The translations under genes and the position numbers were made by a program. The notes below the pieces were generated by a model. The model was not told the origin of the DNA. It saw nothing but the letters and a program-made list of their open reading frames with translations, and did no database searches. 64,000 nucleotides of DNA from Ancylostoma caninum. Taxonomy: Eukaryota > Nematoda > Chromadorea > Rhabditida > Ancylostomatidae. Position 1 is the first letter of the stretch, and each line of letters starts with the position of its first letter. The stretch covers positions 186,001-250,000 of the forward strand of contig JBAJFG010000582.1 in assembly GCA_037903475.1 (NCBI GenBank). Direction: 5' to 3'. This document shows positions 53,026 through 63,795 of this stretch, in pieces.

Positions 53026-53899
53026 TCCTTTTGGTAAAAACATTTTGTACCCATGCATGTAGGCTAACAAGGCGATATGTTTGCCGATCAAAACGGGCAT
53101 GAAACTTCTCGGGTAGTAAGTTTCATTTGCCGTTTTGGAACTTCTCACAACCTTCTCATGAGTGCTGTAGTTTAACAAAACGTGCCATGATAGTAAATGT
53201 AGGGGTATTGACGCGGTAAAAATAATGTTGGGTACAGTAGTTCATTTACCTTGATCATGAATGAGTTTTCAGCTATCAACAAAAAAGCGTCGGCAAGATA
53301 AAAAAAACACTGTGTGTTATCCCGTTCCTCATTGTTACTTCTGTTTATCGGGTCCAACTGCATGCTTGTACGTTGAATGGTAAAACCAACAGAACTTCTG
53401 TAACAAGAAGTCGGAGTATGTTTGGGCAGAAAGGATAATAATAGATCTCAAGATTTTGTGTGAACTTTGAATTCCATAACTAACGGTGATGTACTTAGAA
53501 AGAGTTTAAACGAAGCAGTAGTCGGAAATCAGCTGAATATAAGGAGGAATCTTGTGTAAAATTTTATATTATAGTTTGCAGTTCACTTACATACGTAGTT
53601 CTGGAGGAAAGGCTTGAATAATCAGAAGTATAGTTGAAACAGCTGGTTTCTCAAGTGTCTAGAAAAGTACATACGTAGGTTTCACCGGAGAGATCATCGT
53701 CGCCAATGTCGCATACCTCGTAGGATTGCATTTTCAAAGCTTTCAAATGCTGTTGGTGACTTTCGAATGCGTGCAAAGATATGAGCAGATTTTTGGGAAA
53801 TTGAGATTGAAATGAGAAATTGGACTGGAGTTTCAATCGGAATGGTTCTTCAGCGAGAAAATTTAACTGAATAACAGTTCCAAAGCAAAACAATTCCAA

Positions 53900-54065
53900 A
53901 TATTCGAATTTTCGGCCTAAAATTTTCGAATGTTCGAATTTTCGAATAACCCCGGACCCTCGAATTTTCGAATATTCGAATTTTCGAACTTTTTGGGACC
54001 CCCGAATTTTCGAATATTCGAATTTTCGAATATTCGAACATTCGAATAAATATTCGAATTTTATT
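53900..54065 (-). repeat. Other TTCGAA array of hAT copy 2 (two spacers)
   Basis: It has spacers of the GGGGGTCCCAAAAAG and AGGGTCCGGGGTTAT types and lacks the ATGGCGCCGCAATA spacer found in copy 1. Confidence 0.8.
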
Positions 54066-54073
54066 CGATTCGG

Positions 54074-55485
54074 TCAAAACTCTAGTGCATACCACGTTTT
54101 CGAGAAGCGATATGCTCGGACAGGGCTCCTATACATTTGGTATCGAGGCCGCTCTGTGTTCCAAGTATTTCGTTTTTTACACAAGATTACGTTATGGCGT
54201 CCGTGGCATGATGGGCAATCTGGCTTACGGCAAGAATAAATGGAATGTTTCATATTGAAGCATTTCCAGCAAGCAGATATGTTTTTCAGTCTTTCAATTT
54301 TTTGATCGATCGTCTGGTATCGTGGACAATATTTAAATAGGTTTCTTCCGCAGCCGGTACATTTTTTGATCTGAGAAACCTTGGCATGTGAGACTGACAC
54401 TTCGCTTTGGAGTTTCTTCTCTGGTTTCCACATGTTCTCGCCTTTTCACAGCGATGGAGTTGTTTTCCAGGAGGTCCTTCATATTTCCATGCTTTCCAGG
54501 GTCAACTTCTTTCCGTATTACTTCCTCCTGTATCCTTTTGCTAAATGTTTCCAGCACCATACTAAGCATATGGGTAGTATCAACAGTCTCTCTTTGCTTC
54601 TGTAGAGTTGCGATGATGGCCTGAATACCGTTGAGATTATAACGCAGGGTTCTTGGGTCATCTTTGCAATGTTTCATTGCTTTCAATTGCTTGATCATAG
54701 CCATGTTAACTCTTTTTGGGTCCTTATACTGCATTTTCAGTTGCTCGATTGCCTTTTCGTATGAAACTCCTGGTCGTGGGATCATCTTTATTGCACGAGC
54801 TGCGTCGCCTTTACAACAATTGATCAGTACAGACATCTTTTCGATATTTGATCAAGGCTGTTTGTGTACTAACTCTTCGGACATTTTCCAGAACGAATCA
54901 AAATCACTTGCTTTTCCATAGAATTCCGGCACTTTGAGTTCGTTTCCAAGTAAACGTCTTTCCAGTGTGGGGCCATGAATGGAGATTTACTCGCGGCGTA
55001 TTGCTTCCAAGTATAGTGGCAGACGTTCCGTTTCCTACTACCATGCCGTGGCTGACGAATTCTTGTCTTACAGAACATTTGTCTTTTTCTTGTCCTCCAG
55101 TTCTACTATTTTTTTCTAGTTGTCCGCGCAGATCAGTTGCGGTTTGTATCACAGCTTCACCTCTTTTTTCTTCCCAGTATTTTTCAAATTCCAACTCCAA
55201 AGTAAGTCCTGTATCCTTGATGTCCGAAGCGATGACCATGTTGTATATTGCACAGTTACATTCCGCATAGTAATGTCATATTGATTCTTTCTGGGCCTCC
55301 ATCTTTTCACATAAGTCTCTCACAATTATCTTTTTCGTTACCAGGAAGTGTTGCAATTCTTTCAATTCATTGGGAAATTGCCACGGCTCAGGAAATTCTT
55401 CAGCATCTTTCATAAGCGCGGCGAGCGTATTAAGCTGTCTAGTCATCTTCTGTTCAGTAATTTTTAGGTTAAACCCTGAAGCCAT
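54074..55485 (-). pseudogene. gag: BEL2 gag (degenerate)
   Basis: The particle protein. The likely start is the ATG at 55,485 (MASGFNLKITEQKMTRQLNT). An in-frame stop lies near 55,276. The frame to 54,904 carries the helical N-terminus; after a shift, 54,836-54,333 carries the DUF1759-type capsid (MSVLINCCKGDAARAIKMI, YEKAIEQLKMQYKDP). After another shift, 54,433-54,074 carries the nucleocapsid: CTGCGRNLFKYC, CWKCFNMKHSIYSC, CPSCHGRHNVILC. The hAT element interrupts the protein after this. A short Ser/Arg-rich tail continues on the far side (52,718-52,610). Confidence 0.75.
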
Positions 55486-56212
55486 AGAAGAACGCAGTCG
55501 AAGCGACGGTAGAGGAGCGAGCCTGCTGTCCCTTATATACCAATCTGTTATCAGATAAATTTCAGGAATTAAGAACTGTTGCTGTGATGTTGTTTCTTGT
55601 TTCACTAGAGGATATGTCTCTCCATAACAAAATTTTATGAGAATCTGTATCTCGGGTTTGATCTCGGATTTGCAAGTGAATAATGGAACTAATGGAATGT
55701 AAACACATGGTCACCTGATCTTCTGGTTTCTCTGACACAATGCTGTATCATCTATTAGGCGCCATCGATTTTGCTGAGTGTGAGATCTGTGACCTGAAAA
55801 ATCCCTTACTGCTACGGGTATGTAGCGCTAGTAGGTTTTCTTCTAATTTTTCATCTCTAGGTTGGTTTTGTGAGCAACCGAACCGTGGTTTTCTACGAGT
55901 TATCCTTCTCGATCCATATTTGTCGACGGCGTGCTAAAAAATGTGATTTTACTAGTTTACAGTGGGTTCACTATTACAGGCGTGGTTACTTCCGTTAAAG
56001 GAATAAGATAGTGACAGATAAGGTTCATGAAACTGAAATAAGAAATAATGAGATCTGTTATGTGAGAGGTTGACGCGCTCCGTGATGAGATATATAGTAG
56101 TAGGTGCAGTTGAGCTCGAGCTGCAGGTACTGGGTACTGGAATCATGGACTGCGCCTTAAATTCATACCTTACACATATCCGCCTATACGGGTTGAAAAT
56201 TCAGTATTTCTA
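55486..56212 (-). other. BEL2 leader between primer site and gag
   Basis: Untranslated leader of the provirus, read on the minus strand. No long frame. A CTCGAGCTGCAG palindromic spot lies at about 56,115-56,127. Confidence 0.5.
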
Positions 56213-56354
56213 GATTTTCCTTAACCTTACTTATATTACGGTTTTTTTCTTCTTTTTTTCGATTAAATAGAAGTACATATCTTGATTTTCCTTAACCTTA
56301 CTCATATTACGGTTTTTTTCTTCTTTTTCTTCGATTAAGTAGAAGTACATATTA
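56213..56354 (-). repeat. 71-bp tandem duplication next to the primer site
   Basis: Two direct copies, 56,213-56,283 and 56,284-56,354, each with CCTTAACCTTACT, ATTACGGTTTTTTTCTTC and TAGAAGTACATAT blocks, differ at a few places. They lie within 10 bases of the primer site. Confidence 0.8.
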
Positions 56355-56361
56355 CATATTT

Positions 56362-56374
56362 GGCCGATGCACCA
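56362..56374 (-). promoter_or_regulatory. Primer binding site of BEL2 (tRNA-Gly-like)
   Basis: In minus orientation TGGTGCATCGGCC follows the 5' LTR with no gap. It is complementary to a tRNA 3' end of the GGCCGATGCACCA type, as in nematode tRNA-Gly from memory. The same site follows the BEL1 LTR. Confidence 0.8.
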
Positions 56375-56605
56375 TGTTCGGACTGCATCACTGTCCGACG
56401 TTTTGGTGGTTAACGACACTGATCATAGTAGATTTATTAAACAAACAACACACCACATGTCATGAACCATGCTTACATTACATCATGAGATGTTTCCATC
56501 TCTAGGCCGGATCTATCTCTGGGAAAAACATTAGACTTTTTATACGCCTGGCAGGGGCGGGGCTAACCGCGCGATGAGTCATCATGGATCATGAGATCCA
56601 TGACA
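56375..56605 (-). repeat. 5' LTR of BEL2
   Basis: The 231-bp partner of 46,105-46,334. Read on the minus strand it holds a TATAAAAAG box (complement near 56,538) and AATAAA (complement near 56,431). The two LTRs differ at about 15 places, which means the insertion is not very recent. Confidence 0.9.
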
Positions 56606-56610
56606 CCGTT
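56606..56610 (+). repeat. Target duplication, right (CCGTT)
   Basis: Matches 46,100-46,104 exactly. Confidence 0.85.
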
Positions 56611-57115
56611 CTTCACTGACAATCTGTCAGCTCTACACTACAAAATTGCCCAGAGTAGGTCCTGTGCATGTGGAGACTTGCACAACAGGAATGAGAGGAT
56701 ACGAGATTTTTCACGATCCGGATAACGGTGCGGATAATGGATTGGCCAAAAATGACCGGATAACCGATAACGGATAAGTGATCCAGATGATACTAGACAC
56801 CAGCGCCTACAATAATAAAACTATTGAAAGGGAAATACGACATAAAAAGTTGTGGAGAAGAATAAGCACTATTTCTTCATCTTGCTAGTCATCAAAATAT
56901 CCTGAGAGCAAGACGCTGAGCATGGAGTCATCAAAATTCTCCATTCTGAGCAAGACGCTAAGCATGTAGGGTTTGTCTTAAAAACTTCCAGTGACACTAG
57001 GATATCTATTAATTAGATTGGGATGCTAGCTGCTCGAGATGCGTGTCCATGTCCTTTCCCAAAAATGAAGTTCCCGAAGGCTTGCCCATCCAATTTTTTG
57101 CTCATTTTTTTTTGG

Positions 57116-57131
57116 GGAGGGGGGGGGGGGG
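57116..57131 (+). repeat. G tract
   Basis: GGGGAGGGGGGGGGGGG, preceded by a T run. It has the same form as the tract at 38,586. Confidence 0.8.
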
Positions 57132-57609
57132 CTGAATTGGGCTGGAGCTTTGCTTTATATATCTTTTGTGGAATTCTGGTAAACCTTCCAGTATTGACTG
57201 ACTTGAGGTACAATTGACTCCCAAACGCTATTTGACCAATGGATTCAAAATTTGATGAAATAGTAAAGTTCAATGAATAGTCCAAATGAACTTTGGGAGG
57301 GAGCGGCACCGATCATCGGTGAGAAGCGAGATCACCGATGATTGGTGCAATTTTGGCATCGTTCATGGCCACAACATTAGCCAACGTTGTTGATAATCTT
57401 ATAAGGAGATGGATGGTGTACCCGGCTTTGCTCGTGTCGTCTATTTCTCCCTGCTATTTAAAGCTGATGCCAATATTTGTTAAGCAAAAAGAATCCTATC
57501 AAGATATTCATCATCTGGTGGTCAGCTTAAGTGACACTTCATCCCGTCCCCTTCCCTCAAAAATAAGGTGAAGTTGTTTTGCTGGTAAATCATCCTAAAA
57601 TGCTTGCCA

Positions 57610-58057
57610 TATTGACGTTGCACGTTTCGGAAAGTCCCGGAAGACACACCGACACGTGAGCGAGAATAGCGAAAACTCAATAAAATCGATAAATTGATAT
57701 TTGGTTCACAACGCTTATCATATTCGTGTTCAGTGTATCGGGGAACCACAGTAGCCACAGTAGACATATCTTTGCCTGCCCCTCAAGGAAAATTTAAAAA
57801 ATCAATAAGATAGCTTCGTACAAATTGGTTGTCGTTCAGCGTATTGACATACCCCAGTAGCCATGTCTTCACCGCTCCTGCGGTAGAAATGGCGAGAAAT
57901 CAATAAAATCGATAAGGTCCGGTGAAAAGTAGCCTAAAACCTCTTTTAGAGTACATGTGTGCAAGGTTTGGTCCCGGTCGGTTAACTCTCCGCCATTTCT
58001 ATCTGTTACATACATACACACATACAACACACGTACAGACATTCAGTTTTATATACA
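57610..58057 (-). repeat. Dispersed tandem-unit repeat (copy 2)
   Basis: The inverted counterpart of 28,025-28,715, with three ~115-base units and a CA/TACA-rich end. It has no MITE where copy 1 has one: the sequence runs AATACGCTGAAC directly into GACAACCAATTTGTA (read on the minus strand). Confidence 0.7.
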
Positions 58058-58514
58058 CAGATGATGGTTTCGAGGTTATTGCCTCACATTGTCGGACGGG
58101 CTAGAAAACATGAGCAAGAGCATTTTTTTCTGGGCAGGTACAAGTCCATATTACTTTCTCCTACCCAACTACAAGATTCTGAACTATTTATTACTTGATA
58201 CGCGCTAGGTCGAGTTATGCTTCTTGGAGTGGAGGCTCTGCTCTGTTGAAAGCGTGCGAGAAGAATTCACTGTGTCTCTCTTATCCGCACCGTTATCCGG
58301 GGCCAAAAGCACGGGTAACGGTGCGGATAACGACGGGCCAAAACCTACGGATAACGGCGAAACGGATAACCGGATACGGATAATCCGCTCATTCCTGTTG
58401 CACAACCGTCCTTCATTAGGAAGCAAATGCTTCCCTACAACTGTACCATGACAACCATTGCTCTGGTGGCCTCAATGGTTGCATTGTATGCTACGCGGGT
58501 ATGGGAACATGACT

Positions 58515-58728
58515 CTCTCTCGTCGACAGGTTGTTCAGCTGAAAGCTAGTCGACAACTTGTTTTTTCTCTTCCTTGTCGACAAGTTGTCGGAAGAAAAGC
58601 TTGTCGACAACTTGGGTTTGGGTGGCATGATGACGTCAAAGTTGTCGACAACGATTTGCTAGTTAGAAGCTTCTTTGCAAGTTGTTTTTGGGCAAAGCTG
58701 GGCCGAAAACTGGTTTTTGGGGTTCTGA
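58515..58728. mobile_element. TTGTCGACAA MITE (copy 3, truncated)
   Basis: Several GTCGACAACTTG motifs, then a right end of TTTTTGGGGTTCTGAG that matches the terminus of 18,930-19,203. The left terminus is not recognisable. Copies 2 and 3 thus retain opposite ends. Confidence 0.65.
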
Positions 58729-58739
58729 GGATTTGATAA

Positions 58740-59905
58740 TGAAACCAGGAGATCATGATAATCTATCCCTTCCACGTATTCCCCATTCAAACACGTGCGA
58801 GGCCGGCAGGAGAGTAGATTCATCAGTGCGGACATCGTTTTCCAATTGCAGGGTGAGCAAAGATCTCATAAGATTGTTTGAAAAAGAGCTAGTATGCGGC
58901 TTATTATTTCACAGTGTGAAGCAATTGTTGACAAATTTCTAGGCCGAGCTACCTTCTTCTCCCTCTTTTTTTCCCATCAATATTTTTTATCAGACGTTCC
59001 CTACCCTCTTCATTTTCTTCGTTCGTTCCCGTTCAAGAACTTGCATTCCAGTGCTAGACTTTACAATTTGTAAGCTACTTACACGATACGCACATATTTT
59101 GCTTTTATTCATGATATGTCTTCTCTTGATGAGCTCTGTACACCAGTCGTTGATTACTGTCTATCATGCTCTTATCCACGTGTAAATAAATGTCAAATAT
59201 CAGTGTGGGCCCAACAAACAAATTTGTTGACATAGTAACCTCGGTAGCAAAGAAGCATTAACAACAGATAATATTCTTCATCAAATTGGCATTCACATGA
59301 AGACAACGTCGACAGTGGTTCAGTTAGTGAAGCTCCAAGCACTGCGTTCGGCAAGAAGTTCGTGCTGTTTTTAATGGGCATCGAAATCACAGTTTATTCA
59401 TTTACGGACGAGATCAATCACAACAAGTAGTTTCTATAGCCCCTTCAGTTTCTACAAATGCCAGGGATGGAACAGCTCCTCAGTTCCAGCCCCTTGAAAA
59501 CCCACATTGCTTGATACGACTCAATCTGTGGTGCTCAACCTCAACTCCGGAATGGAATTCCATAAAATCCCCAATAAAGTAAATAAAATAAGTTACTGGA
59601 GAATCCCATTTTAGAATGGACAGTAGGATTCAATCAACGAAATGAATGCAGAAGCAACTAAAACATAACATCTTTACGTACAATAGCCATATCTCACGAC
59701 CACATCGTCCTAATCTCGGCGAAATGATCAAACGTTGCAACTGCGTGGTTTTCGACCACTGTGGTGATCCTCTTCTTCCGCTTCATGATATGATCAAACT
59801 TTGGACTGCGGAGAGTCAACGATAAAGCGAAGAATAATCTTTGATATGCAAATAGCTGAAATGTGCAAGACTTCCTAATCTAAGTGCGGCAGTCGAATGG
59901 AAAAA
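58740..59905. other. No gene recognised; one exon-like frame
   Basis: A minus frame at 59,384-59,240 (MPIKNSTNFLPNAVLGASLT, then CECQFDEEYYLLLMLLCYR) reads like coding sequence with a possible donor, but no partner exon was found. The rest is unassigned. Confidence 0.3.
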
Positions 59906-60085
59906 TCAAACCAGATCGTAAGCATGACTCAGATAGCTTGCGTCGTGGCCAATCGGAACATCGGTGAAGAATATTGAATATATCAGAAGCAGCACAAGGC
60001 CCATCTAAAAGGGACGCAGTAAGCAGTCCACTAAGATTTTCTATGACTTTCAAAGCATATTTCTTCCTCGTGTTCCCATTTTCAT
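59906..60085 (-). pseudogene. Fragment of a second Sre-like receptor
   Basis: Two minus frames match exons 7-8 of the receptor at 24-34 kb. One has TRKKYALKVIENL (compare LTNKYQLDENI), the other, shifted, has LLLIYSIFFTDVPIGHDASY and LSHAYDLV before a TGA (compare LLVIYSVYFTEIPLGRDTTH and LSHAYDLV). The 7.3-kb intron of the other gene has no counterpart, and the frame shift plus early TGA remove helix 7. It is a paralogue remnant. Confidence 0.6.
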
Positions 60086-60941
60086 TATTATTGTGCAGTA
60101 CCAATGGTGAAAGCTGAGCGGGAGGTAGGGAGTTTGAAAAAAAGTAGGGATGATTACCAATTTGGGAACTCATCCACGAATTGGTTCAGAGCTCTGGCTC
60201 CATAGCAATGGTGGCCTAATTTTTTTTCCAAAGAATTCCCAAGATATGAAAAAAAACCAAAAATGCCCTTTTAATCTTCGAGGATGAATTATTAGGAGGT
60301 AATGATAAAATGGTAATTTGAAACAAGATTGCACGAAATTTTTAACTTCTTCTTGAAATGATCCTGAAAATCTCAGCGACAGCCGGATTAAGGTAGGTTT
60401 ATGAATGCCAGTTACCGACGAGATGGCCAACGTTGGACTTGTTGACTCCGCTTTCATGAAGGAAGCTATCGATAAGCAGCTCCGTTCACATTAGTCTCGG
60501 TATATCTACATTTGCCGAAATCCAGTAGCAATATGGCAATACATGTGGCAAGCTTTGCTCTACCTAGCAACTGAGTTTTCCAACTGCCTAGTCGAACGAT
60601 AACTGCCAATTACATTGGTATACAAAAGTCCAGCCAAATTTATTATCAAGGAAGAGACCTGTCAGCAGCAGAATTTTTGTCTATAGTTCATCTATAGCCT
60701 AGCATAGTCTTCTATCTGTAGTCTAGTATAGTCTATCTGATTAACAAAATTTTAGGAGTCTGAACTGTCCCACTGAACATGTAGGCCAACAAATTTCCCA
60801 CATTTTTGTCTACTAAATAGCAAAACTTCGATCTGCCAACGGATTCGTTCACCTTCTCGTGGCAACCTTATCTCAAATCAACCAGGAAATTGTACCGTCA
60901 AGCAAAATCTATTCTCGAAAACTATATAGGCGGGCACATAC
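60086..60941. other. Possible further exons of the paralogue, unresolved
   Basis: A minus segment ending at a GTAATC donor near 60,162 is open (GARALNQFVDEFPNW), and another begins MKAESTSPTLAISS at 60,457. Neither resembles the receptor exons. No firm gene. Confidence 0.25.
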
Positions 60942-61032
60942 CAAATTCCTTGTCCTTTAGCTTGTGCATTTCTTCAATGACCCATTTTGCGGAACTGTCA
61001 CGAAGACTATTTGAAGAAAAAATTCTTTGCAT
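60942..61032 (-). CDS. Candidate first exon, unknown gene
   Basis: A minus frame from ATG (61,032) to a GTATGT donor after 60,942 encodes MQRIFSSNSLRDSSAKWVIE and EMHKLKDKEF, ending in phase 1. Charged, no signal peptide. No downstream exon was found. Low support. Confidence 0.3.
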
Positions 61033-62566
61033 GAGTTCACACTAGGTTGGCGGAGAATTCCTAGCCGAGATTCTGGTTATTGTTGCTATCATAACATGCA
61101 ATCGCTCATTCAATCATTGTTGTAGGCAGTGAATATGCGCCATTTATCTGGAAATGGATTTTGATTTCTCAGAAGTTCGCGTCCTGTTGGCGGAAGAATC
61201 AACTCAACAATCTAATGTTCAACATTATTATACACTATAGCTTCGAACACTTCGTTCAACATAGTTGATAAAAAATAGGCTCTCAAAAACTCTCTGAGCT
61301 TGATGCAAACAATGCAAACGGCTCGCTGAGGCCCCTCACAGCAGGCCGAGATAGAATATTAAAGGTGAAGAAAATTGATGCCAACAATTTGTCCACGGCA
61401 GTGTCCCGGCTGGCCTTATATAGCATTTGAGGATAGCACAGGAAACGTACTCTGTTATTCTTCGTCCCACTCCTCCATCAAAATTTACCAGTGCCGGACA
61501 AAAAAGTGGGTGGGAGGGGAGGGGCGTAAAAAAGGAAAAGTGGGGTCTCTGTCGCTTTGGGGGGCGCAGGTAGAAAAACAAATCAGTAAAAATATTTTCA
61601 TAACAATAATTTAATAGCAACATTTTAAAAATAATAATAAAAATGAGCAATCAAAAGTAAACTAGTACAAGATTTTTATTTGTACTGTAGAATAAGTGAA
61701 GGAATTTGGCGACACAATCTCGGAGGGGGGGGGGGTAGAACCCCGTCACTGAGATTCACCAGTGGGAAAGAATTTTTGAAGAGTTCTAGACACGACTTTC
61801 CTTTCAGCCCTTTACATGTTGTCTCTCGCTTATTTTATAACTTGATGAATATTTGGCAGGAAGCAGAAATGTTCGACTTTTGTAAGGGGTCAGCTCAACA
61901 TTTGCTATGTCCGAAGTTTCAAATGATCACTTCTCTTCTCCCCTTCCACGGCGAAACGAAACCCCTCTACCAAAACCACTTTGTTGTTCTTTGATCGGCT
62001 TCCGAATTTTCGTTCAACTACAACCTTTGTAAGACTAACCAAAGGTTGAATATGGATGTGGAATGACCAATGAAAGGACACAATAACGATGGTTTGCGAT
62101 ATTTCTTCATGGTGATATAAACACGCGATGTTAGCTGAGCTCTGTGATGAACCTGGATAAGGAGGAAATGGAAGCTGGATAGGTGTCAAACTAAACCTGC
62201 ATAAGCAGCAAGGTTTGAAATGCATAACCGAAAAATACTGTGGTATTCAAGTCAGTACAACGAAGTGAAATGGCTCCATAAACGAATTTCACACAGTAAA
62301 ACCCTCAAAATGAATCTCGTCATTAAACCTTTTTTTTGCAAACACATGCTCAAAAAAAGATTAGTCTTAACAGGATGCTTGAACGGCCTCAACTACGTCA
62401 ATGGTTGGTTTACATGCTTCAAAGCGGTTGCGCACCCAAGGCAACGTCATGGCAAACCTTTGCATACATGACGACCTAATAACAGATCCGAAGTTGAAAA
62501 GAGATTGGTGTGTTCTGTGTCCTAGTTTCATACGCGAGATCTTCTTCAATTATATGATGAAGTCTC
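61033..62566. other. No gene recognised
   Basis: Unassigned. A G tract of 13 lies at 61,724-61,736. A plus-strand segment at 62,385-62,470 (NGWFTCFKAVAHPRQRHGKP) is open but not identified. Confidence 0.3.
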
Positions 62567-63795
62567 TTCAATTGCTCTATTTGTAAGCTTTCGGCGTTTC
62601 ATCGGACCTTCAGCGATGAATTGCAACCTCATCAGGAGCTCACAGAAATACTGTCGAATATTAACATTACCAGCGAGCGGGTGATTTTTAAGTCTTCCTA
62701 CTAGGACAGCTACGCGGTGATTATTTATCTACACATCGGAAAACATAGGACACAATTTCACGAACACAAGCTAACATGTGAAACAAGCGGCCTGAACCCC
62801 TAATTACACAATGAAACATCCACGCCATTACTAGGAAACTCTGAATAGACATCCGTCCTTTACGATTGAAACCGCATGACCTATCTTCCTTTTCTCGAAA
62901 CGAAAAGGATGCTCATAAACGGTCGGAAACAGGGGAGTGGTACAAGAAGGCAGCATCAGCTAACATTTTAGTGCACTCAAGAAGCGCTCATCCGAATTAC
63001 GTCGGAGCAAATGTGGTACCGAAGAAAAGAAAAAGAAAGAAGCAAGTTACGCACGACTACTGATGTGGCAGTGGAAACAAGAGTAGCTCGCATTCTTGAT
63101 AAAAACGGAAGTAATACGGTTCCTGTCACATCATGTTTCCCACATTCGACAGAGAATGGGTTACCGCTCATCCGTATGAGAGACCTCCAGCACGCGCCGT
63201 GAACCAGGCGGTGAGACAATCCGCCTCACCGATCCGGCCGGAGGTGTTCCGTCCACCAACTACTTTGAAGCACCCATTGACCTTCACCAGCATATGCCAC
63301 GGTCTACCTCATCACGTGCGACGGCTGTGGAGAAGGTCAGTTGGGTGCGACGATGGGACCTCTTCGAAAACGACTGTATGAACATCGCCGAGCATTACTG
63401 AACCCCTGCTCCTATCCAAAGGAGAGTTTCTCGAGAAATCGCACATTGGGGCGCACTTATGAGCAGGCTCCGACTTTCAGCGTCATCGTCCTCCATCAAC
63501 ATCTTACATAGACTTTGGAAAGTAATAGAGGCGATGGAAATGAGAAGAAACAATCCAGAGATCAACAAAAAAAAGAATTAAGAGAGGTGTTTAGGTTGAT
63601 ATCGCAAACGAAAGTGAAAATCGGCTAGTCGTCGCGTGGCTGTTTCATTGTGTATCGTTGTGTGTGATTGTGTTTCATTTAGGTACTGTTAGTTCTTGAC
63701 TGTATTTCTGTGAGCTTCTAACGATTTTGCTATTCATTATTGTTGAAACTAAGGTGCGATGAGCGCGTTAAGGGCGAAAGCTTACAAATAAAACA
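62567..63795 (+). mobile_element. Penelope-like element remnant
   Basis: A GIY-YIG endonuclease remnant (63,299-63,511 and beyond) marks the 3' part of a Penelope-like element. The region is bounded by inverted copies of one short sequence: CTATTTGTAAGCTTTCGGCG at 62,572 and its inverted form near 63,755-63,795 (CGAAAGCTTACAAATAAA). The 5' reverse transcriptase is missing. Fragments before the endonuclease (KRKRKKQV; NTVPVTSCFPHST) fit the linker between reverse transcriptase and endonuclease. Confidence 0.55.
63299..63600 (+). pseudogene. GIY-YIG endonuclease segment (Penelope-like)
   Basis: The frame from 63,299 reads TVYLITCDGCGEGQLGAT, then PLRKRLYEHRRALLNP. This fits the V-Y-L-I-x-C-x-x-C-G-x-x-Y-x-G-x-T ... 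RIxEH pattern of Penelope endonucleases, with the second Tyr of YIG changed to Gln-Leu. After a TAG at 63,509, EAMEMRRNNPEINKKKELRE in another frame continues the C-terminal part. Nonsense and frameshift mean it is dead. Confidence 0.6.

Larger units (their letters stand above)
52727..54084 (-). mobile_element. hAT-type element with TTCGAA arrays (copy 2)
   Basis: Ends TAGAGTTTT and AAAACTCTA are flanked by a perfect 8-bp duplication, GTGCATAC, at 52,719-52,726 and 54,085-54,092. At 1,358 bp it is the same family as 20,248-23,297 but lacks the 1.56-kb nested element. TTCGAA arrays lie at 52,740-53,025 and 53,900-54,065. It split the gag region of the BEL2 provirus just after the nucleocapsid, so it inserted later than the provirus. 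Confidence 0.85.
46105..56605 (-). mobile_element. BEL/Pao provirus with envelope gene (element BEL2)
   Basis: A complete LTR-bounded insertion read on the minus strand: 5' LTR (56,605-56,375), primer site, gag (about 55,485-54,074), protease fused to the integrase C-terminus (52,598-51,546), an envelope-like ORF (51,512-49,995), a spliced nucleocapsid-like gene (49,962-48,527), 3' LTR (46,334-46,105). Target duplications are CCGTT. Four DNA elements are nested inside: hAT 52,727-54,084, TTAA foldbacks 49,078-49,540 and 48,064-48,526, mariner 46,782-47,658. Reverse transcriptase, RNase H and the integrase core are missing by an in-frame deletion, so movement would have needed help from an intact relative. 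Confidence 0.9.
56686..58397. mobile_element. hAT-type element with GGATAACGG motifs (copy 2)
   Basis: Ends CAGGAATGAGAGGAT and the inverted ATCCGCTCATTCCTG, flanked by a perfect 8-bp duplication, TTGCACAA, at 56,678-56,685 and 58,398-58,405. Both subterminal regions (56,708-56,785 and 58,278-58,385) are packed with GGATAACGG/CCGTTATCC motifs, as in 26,197-27,581. The interior holds an inverted copy of the tandem-unit repeat (57,610-58,057) and a G tract. No transposase found. Confidence 0.85.

Noticed and set aside
46105..56605. The two 230-bp repeats as independent solo insertions
   Set aside because: They are in direct orientation, share TG...CA ends, flank gag-to-env on one strand, adjoin a primer site, and have matching CCGTT outside.
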